The notes beneath the pieces are model-generated. The model was not told where the DNA came from and searched no databases. It was given only the letters and a program-made list of their open reading frames with translations. Made by a program: the position numbers and the translations under genes. Positions 34,563 through 45,800 of a stretch of 64,000 bases of DNA are shown piece by piece. Numbering within the stretch: position 1 is the first letter of the stretch; every line of letters starts with the position of its first letter. Origin of the DNA: an uncultured Collinsella sp. (GTDB lineage Bacteria > Actinomycetota > Coriobacteriia > Coriobacteriales > Coriobacteriaceae); the NCBI GenBank assembly GCA_900542275.1, contig UQMW01000006.1, positions 1 through 64,000 on the forward strand, written 5' to 3'.

Positions 34563-34625
34563 TTGCGGTGAAATAGTTCCTGTTTTACGGCCCAGCTGGC
34601 TCCAGCAGGAACTATTTCACCGCAA
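34563..34625. repeat. Inverted repeat with TTGCGGTG outer arms, copy B
   Basis: Arms 34563-34582 and 34606-34625 are perfect complements. The outer part equals copy A at 32488, but the inner part (agttcctg) is different and still self-complementary. Confidence 0.75.
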
Positions 34626-34640
34626 CTCAGAATCAGTCGG

Positions 34641-34689
34641 GGGTGCGGATTACGCGGATGAAGTTGCCAATCAAGGGTGCGGATTACGC
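34641..34689 (+). promoter_or_regulatory. 15-bp direct repeats upstream of the beta-glucoside promoter
   Basis: gggtgcggattacgc occurs at 34641-34655 and 34675-34689, the second ending 10 bases before the -35 box. The position suits an activator or repressor site. Confidence 0.5.
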
Positions 34690-34699
34690 AAATTTACAC

Positions 34700-34728
34700 T
34701 TGACGTTCATCTCGGGTGGGCCTATAAA
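34700..34728 (+). promoter_or_regulatory. Strong promoter of the beta-glucoside operon
   Basis: TTGACG (34700-34705) and TATAAA (34723-34728) are separated by exactly 17 bases. The transcript would begin near 34735 and carry a leader of about 190 bases. Confidence 0.8.
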
Positions 34729-34805
34729 TACATGTGATGGGTTGTTATCCCTTTGGGGAGCATGGCCATCCGGATTCCGTTCGTTATTCAATTGCACATA
34801 TATTC

Positions 34806-34828
34806 GGGTGTCACTTTAGGGCATGACC
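34806..34828 (+). promoter_or_regulatory. Candidate ribonucleic antiterminator (RAT) site
   Basis: The stretch starts GGGTGTCACT and ends GGCATGACC. This matches the LicT/BglG RAT pattern (GG..TGT.ACT then GGCA..ACC). It overlaps the 5' arm of the terminator at 34818, as the mechanism requires. Confidence 0.6.
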
Positions 34829-34873
34829 GTAGGCAAGTAGGGTGCTGCTTTCTGCCGAGGTCATGCCCTTTTT
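34818..34873 (+). terminator. Leader terminator (attenuator) of the beta-glucoside operon
   Basis: An 11-bp perfect stem agggcatgacc/ggtcatgccct (34818-34828 with 34859-34869) is followed by five T and lies before the antiterminator gene. Binding of the antiterminator to the overlapping RAT site would prevent it. Confidence 0.85.
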
Positions 34874-34922
34874 GTTCAGCTCCGAATGAGTGCCCTATCA
34901 TCAAGAGAGGAGGTACATCGAT

Positions 34923-35777
34923 ATGCTGGCGATCAGAAAGCTCAACAATAACGCCGTGATTTGTCGAGATAGTCGCGGTCGCGAGGTCGTGGCGCTCGGC
35001 AAGGGTGTCGGCTTCGGTGGTGACTTCCCCCGGGAGCTCGCGATGGACCATATCGAGCGCACGTTCTATAGCATCGATGCCGAGGGGCAGCGTATCATGC
35101 AGGATCTTCCTGCCGATGTGGTGCTGTTTACGGCAAAGATCATGGATATTGTAGAGAACGAGCTGCCTTACGAACTCAGTCCCAACGCCGTGCTCATCAT
35201 GGCCGACCATATCGCCTTTGCGATTGCGCGGCAGAGGAAGGGCATTCGTTTTGATATGCCCCTTACCTATGATGTGCAGCAGCTTTATCCGCTGGAATAC
35301 AAAATCGGCCGCTACATTACCGCGCGCGTGCGGCAGGAGTTGGGCGTCGAGCTGCCGCGCGAAGAGGTGGCAAGCATCGCCATGAATCTGGTCAATGCAA
35401 AGACTGGGGCAGAGGTTACTGTGGCAAGCGATCGCGCCCAATCGTTTGAGCGCCTGCTCAACGATGTCACTGATATCGTCGAGTACGATTTCCGTACCAT
35501 CATCGATCGGGAGTCTTTTGAGTTCTCACGGTTTGCGACACACGTGCAGTATCTGTTCAAGCGTATCAAGGGTAACGATAGCCTCAGCAGCGCCAATTTG
35601 CCGCTTTATGCGAATTCGCGCGAGGAGTTTCCCGAGCTTGCGCAATGCATCGACCACATCTGTACCTATATGAAGCGGGAATGGCATACGGAGCTCACCG
35701 ACGAGGAGAAGCTTTACTTCATGCTCCATGTCAACCGTATCTGTACGAAGGCGGAATCCGGCACAGCCGGACGCTGA
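34923..35777 (+). CDS. licT: LicT/BglG-family beta-glucoside antiterminator
   Basis: The 284-residue protein has the RNA-binding CAT domain (MLAIRKLNNNAVICRD, to about 56), PRD1 and PRD2 with conserved histidines in MADHIAFAIAR and YMKREWHTELTDEEKLYFMLHVNRI. It should bind the RAT at 34806 when beta-glucoside is present and let transcription pass the leader terminator. PTS phosphorylation controls its activity. ATG 34923 has gaggaggt upstream; longer frames from 34890 lack a ribosome site. EIIBC and GH1 genes follow on the same transcript. Confidence 0.88.
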   Translation: MLAIRKLNNNAVICRDSRGREVVALGKGVGFGGDFPRELAMDHIERTFYSIDAEGQRIMQDLPADVVLFTAKIMDIVENELPYELSPNAVLIMADHIAFAIARQRKGIRFDMPLTYDVQQLYPLEYKIGRYITARVRQELGVELPREEVASIAMNLVNAKTGAEVTVASDRAQSFERLLNDVTDIVEYDFRTIIDRESFEFSRFATHVQYLFKRIKGNDSLSSANLPLYANSREEFPELAQCIDHICTYMKREWHTELTDEEKLYFMLHVNRICTKAESGTAGR

Positions 35778-35883
35778 CAACCCAGGCCAGAAGGATTGTA
35801 ACCTGTGTTAGGGCAGGGCATGACCTCCGAAAGTACGAGAACCATCTCGTGCCACGACGATTCGTGGCGTAAAAGGAGGAATG

Positions 35884-37314
35884 ATGACTAACTATCAAAA
35901 ACTCGCCCAAAGAATCATCGAAGAGGTGGGCGGCAAGGCGAATGTTTCAAGCGCGACGCATTGCATGACGCGTCTGCGCCTCGTTCTTAAGGACGAGGGG
36001 CTTGCAGATGACGCCAAGCTCAATGCGATTCCCGAAGTGATTAGCGTGGTGCACGCTGGCGGCCAGGTGCAGCTCGTAATCGGGCCGACCGTCGACAAGG
36101 TCTACGACGCGGTATGCAGGGAAGGCGGCTTTGAAGTCCAGACGGCGATTGATGAAGATCTGGACGCAGCAGAGAGGCTTCCCTGGAAGGAACGGTTCGC
36201 TCCGAAGCGCATCGGCAATCTGATTCTCGATGCGGTGAGCGGCTCTATCGCTCCCATTCTGCCCGTGTTCTGCATCGCGGGTATCTTCCGCATGTTCACC
36301 ATTTTGCTTGGTCCGGAAGGCGCGGGCCTTCTAGCCGCGGAGGGCAGCATGTACCGGCTCTTCTCCTTGGTGGGAGACGCGGCATATTACTTCCTGCCGA
36401 TCTTCGGTGCCTATGCGGCGGCCAAGAAGTTCCAGACGAGTCCTGTGCTCGCGCTCATGACGGCTGCTATTATGATTCATCCGAGCATGCTCGCTATCGT
36501 CGAGGAGGGCGCTCCGTTCGACGTCTACGGCATCCCCATGACGCTGGTGAATTACACACAGTCGGTGCTTCCCATCATCCTCATCGTGTGGATTCAGTCC
36601 TACATAGAGGGGCTTATCAAGAAGCATTGCCCTGACATGCTGCGCATCCTCGTGATTCCAGTGGGGACCATGCTCATCATGCTGCCGCTTGCACTCTGCG
36701 TCTTCGGCCCCGCCGTCTCCTTCATTATGGGCATCATCGCCGATATCATCATCTGGCTCGGCGCGAACGCCGGTCCGCTGTGCGGTCTGGTGGTCGGTGC
36801 GACGTGGAACCTCGTGATCGCTACCGGCATGCATGTGCCGATTCTCACCGCTATGATGCCCGGCTGGCTTGAGGTGGGCTATGACGCCGTGTGCACTCCG
36901 GGTACGACGGTGGTTGTTTACGTGACGCTTGCGGTCGCGCTCGCCTACGGCATCCGTGCAAAGGGCAAGGCTAACCGTCAGCTCGGTTGGACTACCTTCG
37001 CTACCTATGCGCTCGGCCGCGTATCCGAGCCCATCATTTACGGCATCCTCTTGCGCGATAAGAAGGCGCTCGCTTGGTCGATGATCGGCGGCGCGGCCGG
37101 CGGCCTTGCATGCGGTCTGCTCAACGCGCGCATCTTCGTCTTCTCGGGAGTCGGCTTCCCGTGGATGAACGTCATCAAGTTCAGCCAGGACATCATTCCG
37201 GGCGCCATCAGCTGCGCGATTGGCTTTGCGGTGACATTCGCCCTCTGCATGGTCTTTGGCTTCGACAATCGCGAATCGGGCGAGAAGGAAGCCGAGGAGG
37301 CCCTTGAGGCTTAA
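35884..37314 (+). CDS. PTS beta-glucoside EIIBC (BglF-like without IIA)
   Basis: The 476-residue transporter starts with an EIIB domain whose phosphocysteine is Cys27 in ATHCMTRLRLVL, followed by an EIIC domain with about ten membrane spans (IGNLILDAVSGSIAPILPVF, MHVPILTAMMPGW, GRVSEPIIYGIL). BglF of E. coli carries a C-terminal IIA domain of about 150 residues; here the protein stops after EIIC in an acidic tail, so IIA must act in trans, possibly the protein at 1096. ATG 35884 gives better spacing to aaggagga than ATG 35881. The GH1 gene follows. Confidence 0.88.
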   Translation: MTNYQKLAQRIIEEVGGKANVSSATHCMTRLRLVLKDEGLADDAKLNAIPEVISVVHAGGQVQLVIGPTVDKVYDAVCREGGFEVQTAIDEDLDAAERLPWKERFAPKRIGNLILDAVSGSIAPILPVFCIAGIFRMFTILLGPEGAGLLAAEGSMYRLFSLVGDAAYYFLPIFGAYAAAKKFQTSPVLALMTAAIMIHPSMLAIVEEGAPFDVYGIPMTLVNYTQSVLPIILIVWIQSYIEGLIKKHCPDMLRILVIPVGTMLIMLPLALCVFGPAVSFIMGIIADIIIWLGANAGPLCGLVVGATWNLVIATGMHVPILTAMMPGWLEVGYDAVCTPGTTVVVYVTLAVALAYGIRAKGKANRQLGWTTFATYALGRVSEPIIYGILLRDKKALAWSMIGGAAGGLACGLLNARIFVFSGVGFPWMNVIKFSQDIIPGAISCAIGFAVTFALCMVFGFDNRESGEKEAEEALEA

Positions 37315-37327
37315 GCGCTGCATCTAG

Positions 37328-38863
<1,536 letters not shown>

Positions 38864-38873
38864 GCTTTCCTCA

Positions 38874-38913
38874 GGGGCCGGACCGCGACATGGGGTCGCG
38901 GTCCGGCCCCTTT
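38874..38913 (+). terminator. Terminator of the beta-glucoside operon
   Basis: A perfect 16-bp stem (38874-38889 with 38895-38910) with a 5-base loop is followed by a short T run. Confidence 0.88.
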
Positions 38914-39061
38914 GCGACGAATGAAGCAATCAGGTCAAAGCAGCTAAAAAAGACACGTCCCAAAAAGACTGCCCGTGTGGGTTTGGCTAGGTTCGGGTGC
39001 TGTCCGTGCCGTGGGGTAAAATCGTTCAGTCAGAACACGAACCCGCATCGGAGCTCATCAC

Positions 39062-42000
39062 ATGGCATTCGTCCATCTGCACAATCACACTGTTTTCTCC
39101 ATGCTCGACGGCGCAACCCGTATCCAGGATATGGTCAACCGCGCCGTAGAGCTGGGCATGCCCGCCGTCGCCATTACCGACCACGGCTACATGTATGGCG
39201 TGCCCGACCTGGCGCTGGCCTGCGACGCCGTCAACCACAACACGCCCGAGTACAAAACCTGGAGCCACGACAAGGCCTTCTTGGAAAAGGATCGCCGCGA
39301 CGAGCTGGTGGAGCCCGATCCCGAGGAAAACCCGCGCGAGCATGCCCAGTATGTGAAGGACATGGCCATGTGGGACGAGAGGGGCAACATCGACGAGCTC
39401 AAGCCGCCCCTGGTCATCAAGCCCATCTTTGGCTGCGAGGTCTACTTTACGCCGGACGAGACCCTTGCCCGCGACCATAAGCCCGAGCTCTACCACATGA
39501 TCCTTCTGGCCAAGGACCAGGAGGGCTACGTCAACCTGATGCAGACGGTCTCCGAGGCAGCCGTGCAGGGCTTTTACTACAAGCCCCGCGTGACGCTCAA
39601 CAACCTGCGCCGCCACGCCAAGGGCATGATCTGCACCAGCGCCTGCATCGCGGGCATCATTCCCAAATACATCGACCGCGGTGACATGGAGGGCGCCATC
39701 AAGTGGGCCGAGACCTTCCGTGATACCTTCGAACCTGGCGACTTTTATATCGAGATCCAGGAACACGGCATCACCACCGACAACGGCCTGACCGATGAGC
39801 AGATGGACCGCACGCTCATCGACATCGCCAAGCAGGTAGGCGTCAAGGTCATCGCCACCAACGACTTCCACTACCTGCGCCGCGAGGACGCTCCCGTGCA
39901 GGACGTCATCATGTGCATCGGCATGAACGCCAAGGTCGACGACCCCAACCGCATGCGCATGACTGGCTCGGAGTTTTACATGAAGACCGAGGAGGAGATG
40001 CGGGCGATGTTCCCGTATTGCCCCGAGGCCTGCGACAACACGCTCGAGATCGCCGACAAGTGCTACGTCGAGCTGGACTGGGACTCCATCATCCTGCCGC
40101 GCTTCCCGTTGCTCGACCCCGGCGAGACGCACGAGAGTCAGTTCCGCCGCGAGTGCGAGAAGGGCCTGCGCCAGCACTACGGTGACGACTGGGCCACGCG
40201 CGAGATCGGTGGCGTCAACATCAAAGAGCGCTTTGAGTACGAATACAAAGTCATCTGCGACAAGGGCTTTGCCGCCTACTTTTTGATTGTTGCCGAGTAC
40301 GTGCAATGGGCCAAGGACAACGGCATTGGCGTCGGCCCCGGCCGTGGCTCGGCTGCCGGCGCTATCGTCGCCTACGCCATGAACATCACCGCGTTCGATC
40401 CGCTCGAGAACGGCCTGATGTTCGAGAGGTTCCTGTCCCCGCAGCGTACCGAGATGCCCGATATCGATATGGACTTCGACGATGAGCGGCGCCTCGAGGT
40501 CGTGGAGCACGTTCGCCAGCTCTACGGCCCCGAGAAGGTCACCCACGTCATCACCTACTCGACCATTAAGGCCAAGCAGGCCATCAACGACGCCGCGCGC
40601 GTCCTGGACTACCCGGTCTACATGGGCCAGCGTCTGTCCAAGATGGTCTCGAGCGACCCCAAGGTCAAGCTCAAGCAGGTGCTCGAAAAGCAACCCGGCA
40701 AAGAGGACCTGTTTAACCCCGATTTTGCCGAGGCATATAAAAAGGACGACGACGCCCGCCGCATCATCGACACGGCGCTCTCAATCGAGGGCCTCACCCG
40801 TGGCGAGGGCGTGCACGCGTGCGCCGTTCTGATCTGCCGCGACCCCGTCAACGAGCACGTGCCCACCAAGCTCGACACCAAGGGCGGCGTCGAGATTACC
40901 CAGTACGAGGGCCATACCGTTGCCGACATGGGCCTGCTCAAGATGGACTTCTTGGGCCTGCGCACGCTGACTGTTATCTCCAAGGCAAAGGCAAACATCA
41001 AGAAGAACTTCGGCATCGACATCAAAGAGGAAGAGATTCCCTTTGACGACCCCGAGATCTTTAAGCTCATGGGTTCCGGCCACACCGCCGGCGTCTTTCA
41101 GGTCGAGTCCGCCGGCATGACGGCCACGATCAAGAACATGAAGCCCACCGAGTACAAGCACGTCGTGGCATTGATCGCCCTGTACCGCCCGGGCCCGCTG
41201 GGCGCCGGCATGGTTTCGTCCTACATCAACCGTATGAACGGCAAGGAGCCGGCGGTCTCCTACGACGACCGCCTGGACGACATCCTGGGCGAAACCTACG
41301 GCACCATGGTCTACCAGGAGCAGGTTATGCTCATCTCCGTCGAGATGTGCGGCTTCTCCAAGGGCGAATCGGACTCGCGTATCCGTAAGCCCGTGGCTAA
41401 GAAGAAAATCAAGCTGCTCACGTCGACGGTGCTCCACTGGGAGGATGGCTCCGACGAGACCACCTACGACCACTGGATGAACGGCGCCATCAAGAACAAC
41501 TATACGCGCGAGGTCGCCCAGAAGATTTGGGACGATGTTCTCGAGTTCGCGTCCTACGCCTTCAACAAGTCGCACTCCGCCGGCTACGCCATCCTGGTTA
41601 TGCAGACGGCGTGGCTCAAGGCGCACTATCCGCACGAGTACATGGCGGCCGTTCTGACGTCCTATACGGGCAAGACCGACAAGATCGTGCACTACGTCTC
41701 GGCATGCCGTCACGACGGCATCCCCGTGCTGTCGCCAGATGTCAACGAGTCCGGTACCGAGTTCACGGCTACCAAGGAGGGCGTGCGCTTTGGTCTGGCC
41801 GGCATCCGCGGCGTGGGCACCGGCGTGGCGCAGGCGATTATCGCCGAGCGCGAGGCGGGCGGCCCGTTTAAGACGCTGCACGACTTTGTCGAGCGCGTGG
41901 ACTCGAGCCAGGCCAACCGCCGCGTGATCGAATCGCTCATCAAGGCAGGCGCCTTCGACTCCACGGGGTATCCGCGTCGCCAGATGATGCACTTTGTGGA

Positions 42001-42865
42001 CAAGAACAACCCCGAGAACATCATCGATGCCGCGGTAAAGCGCCAGAAGGATCGCGCGAGCGGCCAGACGTCGTTCTTCGATATGTTTGGCGACGTTGAG
42101 GGCTCGGGCTTTGAGGTGAGCGTGCCCGATCCGGATGGCCAGGAATGGGACCGCCACCTCAAGTTGAGTCAGGAGAAGGAGGTTCTGGGCATCTATGTCT
42201 CGGACCACCCGCTGCGCCCGTTTGAGTATGCACTAGCCAAGGCGCGTGACTTCTCGTTCTCGCAGATCGACACCGGCTACGAAGTTCAGAATCCTACGGG
42301 CGGCACCATCAACCAGGAAATTCCCGAGGGCAAGGCGCTGTGGTGGGCCGGCATGGTCTCGAGCGTGTCCAAGCGCGTGACCAAAAACGGTGACCCCATG
42401 GGCATCGTGCGGCTCGAGGACATGGAAGGCGAGGCCACCGTCGTCGTGTTCCCCAAGACCTACAAGGAGGCCGAGGGGTACCTGTACGGCGAGGTCGATC
42501 CCGAGACCGGCGCGCAGCTGTCCGATGCCTTTGTGCGCATTAAGGGCAAGCTCGAGCGCTCGGACCGCGGCGACCAGATCATCGCGCAGGAGATCGTGCC
42601 GCTCGAGCTTAACGAGGAGAACAACAAGCCCAAGGTGTTTGAGGTCATGGTGCCCAACAGCCGCTTTAGCCAGGGCAATATGGCGCGTCTTGCCACGGTG
42701 CTTACCGCCAACCCGGGCGGCGACCGCGTGGAGATCTTTATCGAGCAGGTGGACGGGCGCGTGCTGCGTGCCGAGGTACCTGCCAAGGTCAACGCGCGTT
42801 CGATTCCGCTGCTGGCCGAGGCCAAGGCCATTGTGGGTAACCAGGGCCGCGTGACGGTGATCTAA
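39062..42865 (+). CDS. dnaE: DNA polymerase III alpha subunit
   Basis: The 1267-residue protein is the replicative polymerase subunit of DnaE type. It starts with a PHP domain (FVHLHNHTVFSMLDGA, ITDHGYMYG) and carries the catalytic Asp residues in PDIDMDFDDERR near 466 and the family motif RPGPLGAGM. The OB-fold with AKVNARSIPLL-like end closes the chain. There is an insertion of about 55 residues in the PHP domain between TDHG and GCEVYFTPD, where most DnaE proteins have a short link. ATG 39062 has ggag about 10 bases upstream. It seems to be transcribed alone or with the SNF2 gene 28 bp downstream. Confidence 0.95.
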   Translation: MAFVHLHNHTVFSMLDGATRIQDMVNRAVELGMPAVAITDHGYMYGVPDLALACDAVNHNTPEYKTWSHDKAFLEKDRRDELVEPDPEENPREHAQYVKDMAMWDERGNIDELKPPLVIKPIFGCEVYFTPDETLARDHKPELYHMILLAKDQEGYVNLMQTVSEAAVQGFYYKPRVTLNNLRRHAKGMICTSACIAGIIPKYIDRGDMEGAIKWAETFRDTFEPGDFYIEIQEHGITTDNGLTDEQMDRTLIDIAKQVGVKVIATNDFHYLRREDAPVQDVIMCIGMNAKVDDPNRMRMTGSEFYMKTEEEMRAMFPYCPEACDNTLEIADKCYVELDWDSIILPRFPLLDPGETHESQFRRECEKGLRQHYGDDWATREIGGVNIKERFEYEYKVICDKGFAAYFLIVAEYVQWAKDNGIGVGPGRGSAAGAIVAYAMNITAFDPLENGLMFERFLSPQRTEMPDIDMDFDDERRLEVVEHVRQLYGPEKVTHVITYSTIKAKQAINDAARVLDYPVYMGQRLSKMVSSDPKVKLKQVLEKQPGKEDLFNPDFAEAYKKDDDARRIIDTALSIEGLTRGEGVHACAVLICRDPVNEHVPTKLDTKGGVEITQYEGHTVADMGLLKMDFLGLRTLTVISKAKANIKKNFGIDIKEEEIPFDDPEIFKLMGSGHTAGVFQVESAGMTATIKNMKPTEYKHVVALIALYRPGPLGAGMVSSYINRMNGKEPAVSYDDRLDDILGETYGTMVYQEQVMLISVEMCGFSKGESDSRIRKPVAKKKIKLLTSTVLHWEDGSDETTYDHWMNGAIKNNYTREVAQKIWDDVLEFASYAFNKSHSAGYAILVMQTAWLKAHYPHEYMAAVLTSYTGKTDKIVHYVSACRHDGIPVLSPDVNESGTEFTATKEGVRFGLAGIRGVGTGVAQAIIAEREAGGPFKTLHDFVERVDSSQANRRVIESLIKAGAFDSTGYPRRQMMHFVDKNNPENIIDAAVKRQKDRASGQTSFFDMFGDVEGSGFEVSVPDPDGQEWDRHLKLSQEKEVLGIYVSDHPLRPFEYALAKARDFSFSQIDTGYEVQNPTGGTINQEIPEGKALWWAGMVSSVSKRVTKNGDPMGIVRLEDMEGEATVVVFPKTYKEAEGYLYGEVDPETGAQLSDAFVRIKGKLERSDRGDQIIAQEIVPLELNEENNKPKVFEVMVPNSRFSQGNMARLATVLTANPGGDRVEIFIEQVDGRVLRAEVPAKVNARSIPLLAEAKAIVGNQGRVTVI

Positions 42866-42893
42866 GCTACCCCGGGTGAGATTGGAGGAAGTG

Positions 42894-45800
42894 ATGGCGC
42901 AGGGGACGTTTGTGCAGGCGCTTCGCAAAGAGGCGGCGTTGAGCGGCACCTTTATGAAGGGGCGTTCGCTCATGCTCAACGGCGCCGTGCTGTCGATCGA
43001 GGACAGCGGCTCGCGCTTCTCCAAAAACGTGACGGTCGAGGGCTCGGTGCGCGGTTCGCGTGGCGACCTGTACAAGACGCACGTGGCGCTCGACATGGAC
43101 GAGCACGAGGTGATCGACTACGACTGCGATTGCCCCGCCGCCTATCGTTACCCCGGTATGTGCAAGCACGCTATTGCCACGGCTCTGGCGTATTTGGATG
43201 CCAGCGGCGCCGAGCCCGTCGAAGGTTTGCGCACGCCGGTTCGCACGTTTACGGCGCAGTCGAAACAGCCCGCGCGCACCGCACCCAAAGCGCCGGCCGT
43301 CAACCCCAACTTTCCCTTTCCGGCGCCCGTCCCCACGAGCCCGAGCCTTGTGGCGGCGCTCTCCGATCTTTCGGACGCGCGCATGGATGAGCTGGCGAGC
43401 ATGCGCCGCAAGCTTGCCGGTGCCGTTGATCCCGACGCCCCCAAAGCGGCATTGGAGCCCTCGTTGGTGCCGTACTACAATCCGCTGTTCGCTGACCGCT
43501 TTAGCTGGGCGCTCGAGTTCCGCATTCGCTGTGGATCGGTCTCCTACGTGGTCAAGGACATCGACGGCATGGCCGATGCCTACGTGCGCGGCGGCACGTT
43601 CTCCTATGGCAAGAAGCTCACGTTTGTCCATTCACCTGAGGCCTTTGACGAAACATCGGCAAAGCTGCTCAACCTTGTTGTGACGACAGTTGCCTATCTC
43701 GATGACATCACAAGCTCGCGTTCGGCGTCGTACGACTTTGCCCGCAGCGGTTTTGTTGCCGAGCGTCAGTTGCCGCTGTCCGAGCATAGCATCGTATATG
43801 TGCTGGACCTGCTGCGCGGCCAGACCATCTCCTTTGAGCCCGCCTGGTCGCGGGGGATGACGACGCATCGCACCTACGACGTGGCGGTTGAGCTGTCTCC
43901 GCAAAGGGAGGACGAGGCATCCGCTAAGCGCCCACCGCTGCTTGCCGCCAAAATCGCGCCGGCGGCTGGTGGTAGCTATGACCTGCGCCTGCCCGCCGAT
44001 ATGTACTGCTTTGCGTCGGGCGATGCCGCCTACTTGGTTGACACGCGCCGCGCGCGCCGTACCGACGCTGCATTTGCTCAGCATGCCGCACCTTTTTTGT
44101 CGCGCTTGCTGCCGTGCCGCACGCCCGCCCATATTGCCGCCGAGCAGGTGGGTGAGTTCTGCCGTATGGCGCTGCCCATTTTGCGCGACTACACCGACCT
44201 CACCGCGCCCGCCGCGCTCGATACCGTGGCACCCGAGCCGAGCTTTGCTATGGCGATCGGTGTCGACGATGGGCTCGTGACCTGCAAAATTACGGTTACC
44301 TACGGCGATTGGTCGGCGGATCTCTTTAGCCTGGGCGCTCCGGGCAGCCCCTTCGAAGAGCAGCGCCCCGGTGTGCCGCCCCGCGACGAGGTGGCGGAGT
44401 TTCGCGTTATGGATACGGCGGCCCTGTACTTCGATTTCTACGAGGGCGGTCTGGCGTTTGAGGAGCGCGATGACGCCCGCTTGTTCTGCCTGCTGACCGA
44501 GGGCCTGTCCGCCCTGTCCGAACTGGGTGAGGTCATGCTCAGCGACCGTCTGCGCCAGATCTCGGTCCGCCCCGCGCCCAAGCTCTCGGTTCGTGCGACC
44601 GCTAAGAGCAATCTGCTCGATGTCGAGCTGGGCGCGAGCGGGCTTTCGGCCGCGGACCTTGCCGTCTATCTCGATTCGTACAAGCGCCATCAAACGTTCG
44701 CGCGCCTTACGTCCGGCGACATCATTCGCCTGGACGAGGGGGCGCGCGCCGCGTTTGGCCTTGCCGAGGACCTGGGTGTCGATGCCGTCGACCTGCTCGA
44801 CGGCGTGTCGCTTCCCGCGTCGAGCACCCTGTTCGTCGACAGCATGCTCGCACGCACGCCGGCGCTCGAGGCCGATCGCGACGCTGCGTTCCGCCGTACC
44901 GTCGAGCGCCTGGACACGCTCGGCAAGATGGACTTTACGGTGCCGGCATCGCTCAAGGCAACGATGCGCGGCTACCAGGTCGACGGATACCAGTGGCTCG
45001 GCTCGCTCGAACACCTGGGCCTTGGCGGCATCTTGGCCGACGACATGGGCCTGGGCAAAACGCTCCAGATGATTGCGCATATTCTGGCGCGCGTGGAGGC
45101 GGGGGACACCAAGCCCACGCTCGTGGTATGCCCGGCCTCACTCGTGTACAACTGGACTGCCGAGCTGGAGCGCTTTGCCCCGTCGCTCGATGTGTGCGCC
45201 ATTGTGGGTGCCAAGGCTCAACGCCGCATGCAAATTTCCGGCGTGGCCGAGCATAGCGTGGTCGTGACGTCGTATGACCTTATGCGGCGCGATATCGACG
45301 AGTACGTCGAGCAGGATTTTGCCCGCGTGGTGCTCGATGAGGCACAGTACATTAAAAATCCGCTCACGCAGGTGGCGCGCGCCGCCAAGCGCCTGCCTGC
45401 CGGCGTGCGCTTTGCCCTGACGGGCACGCCCATCGAAAACCGCCTGTCCGAGCTCTGGAGCATCTTCGACTTTTTGATGCCGGGCCTTTTGGGGACGCGC
45501 GAGTCGTTTGCCAAGCGCTTTGAGAGCCCCGTCGAGCATGCCGAGGGCGATAGCGCCGCTCGCCTGCAGGCGCTCGTGTCGCCGTTTGTGCTGCGCCGTG
45601 TTAAGGAAGACGTGGTGGCCGACCTGCCCGAGAAGATCGAAGACACTGTCATGGCGCAGCTTACCGGCGAGCAGCGCAAGCTCTACCTGGCCAACCAGGA
45701 CCGCATCGCCCAGCAGGTGCAGCACCGCGAGGCTGGGGAGTTTAAGAAGGACAAACTCAAGGTGCTCGCCGAGCTCACCAAGCTGCGCCAGATCTGCTGC

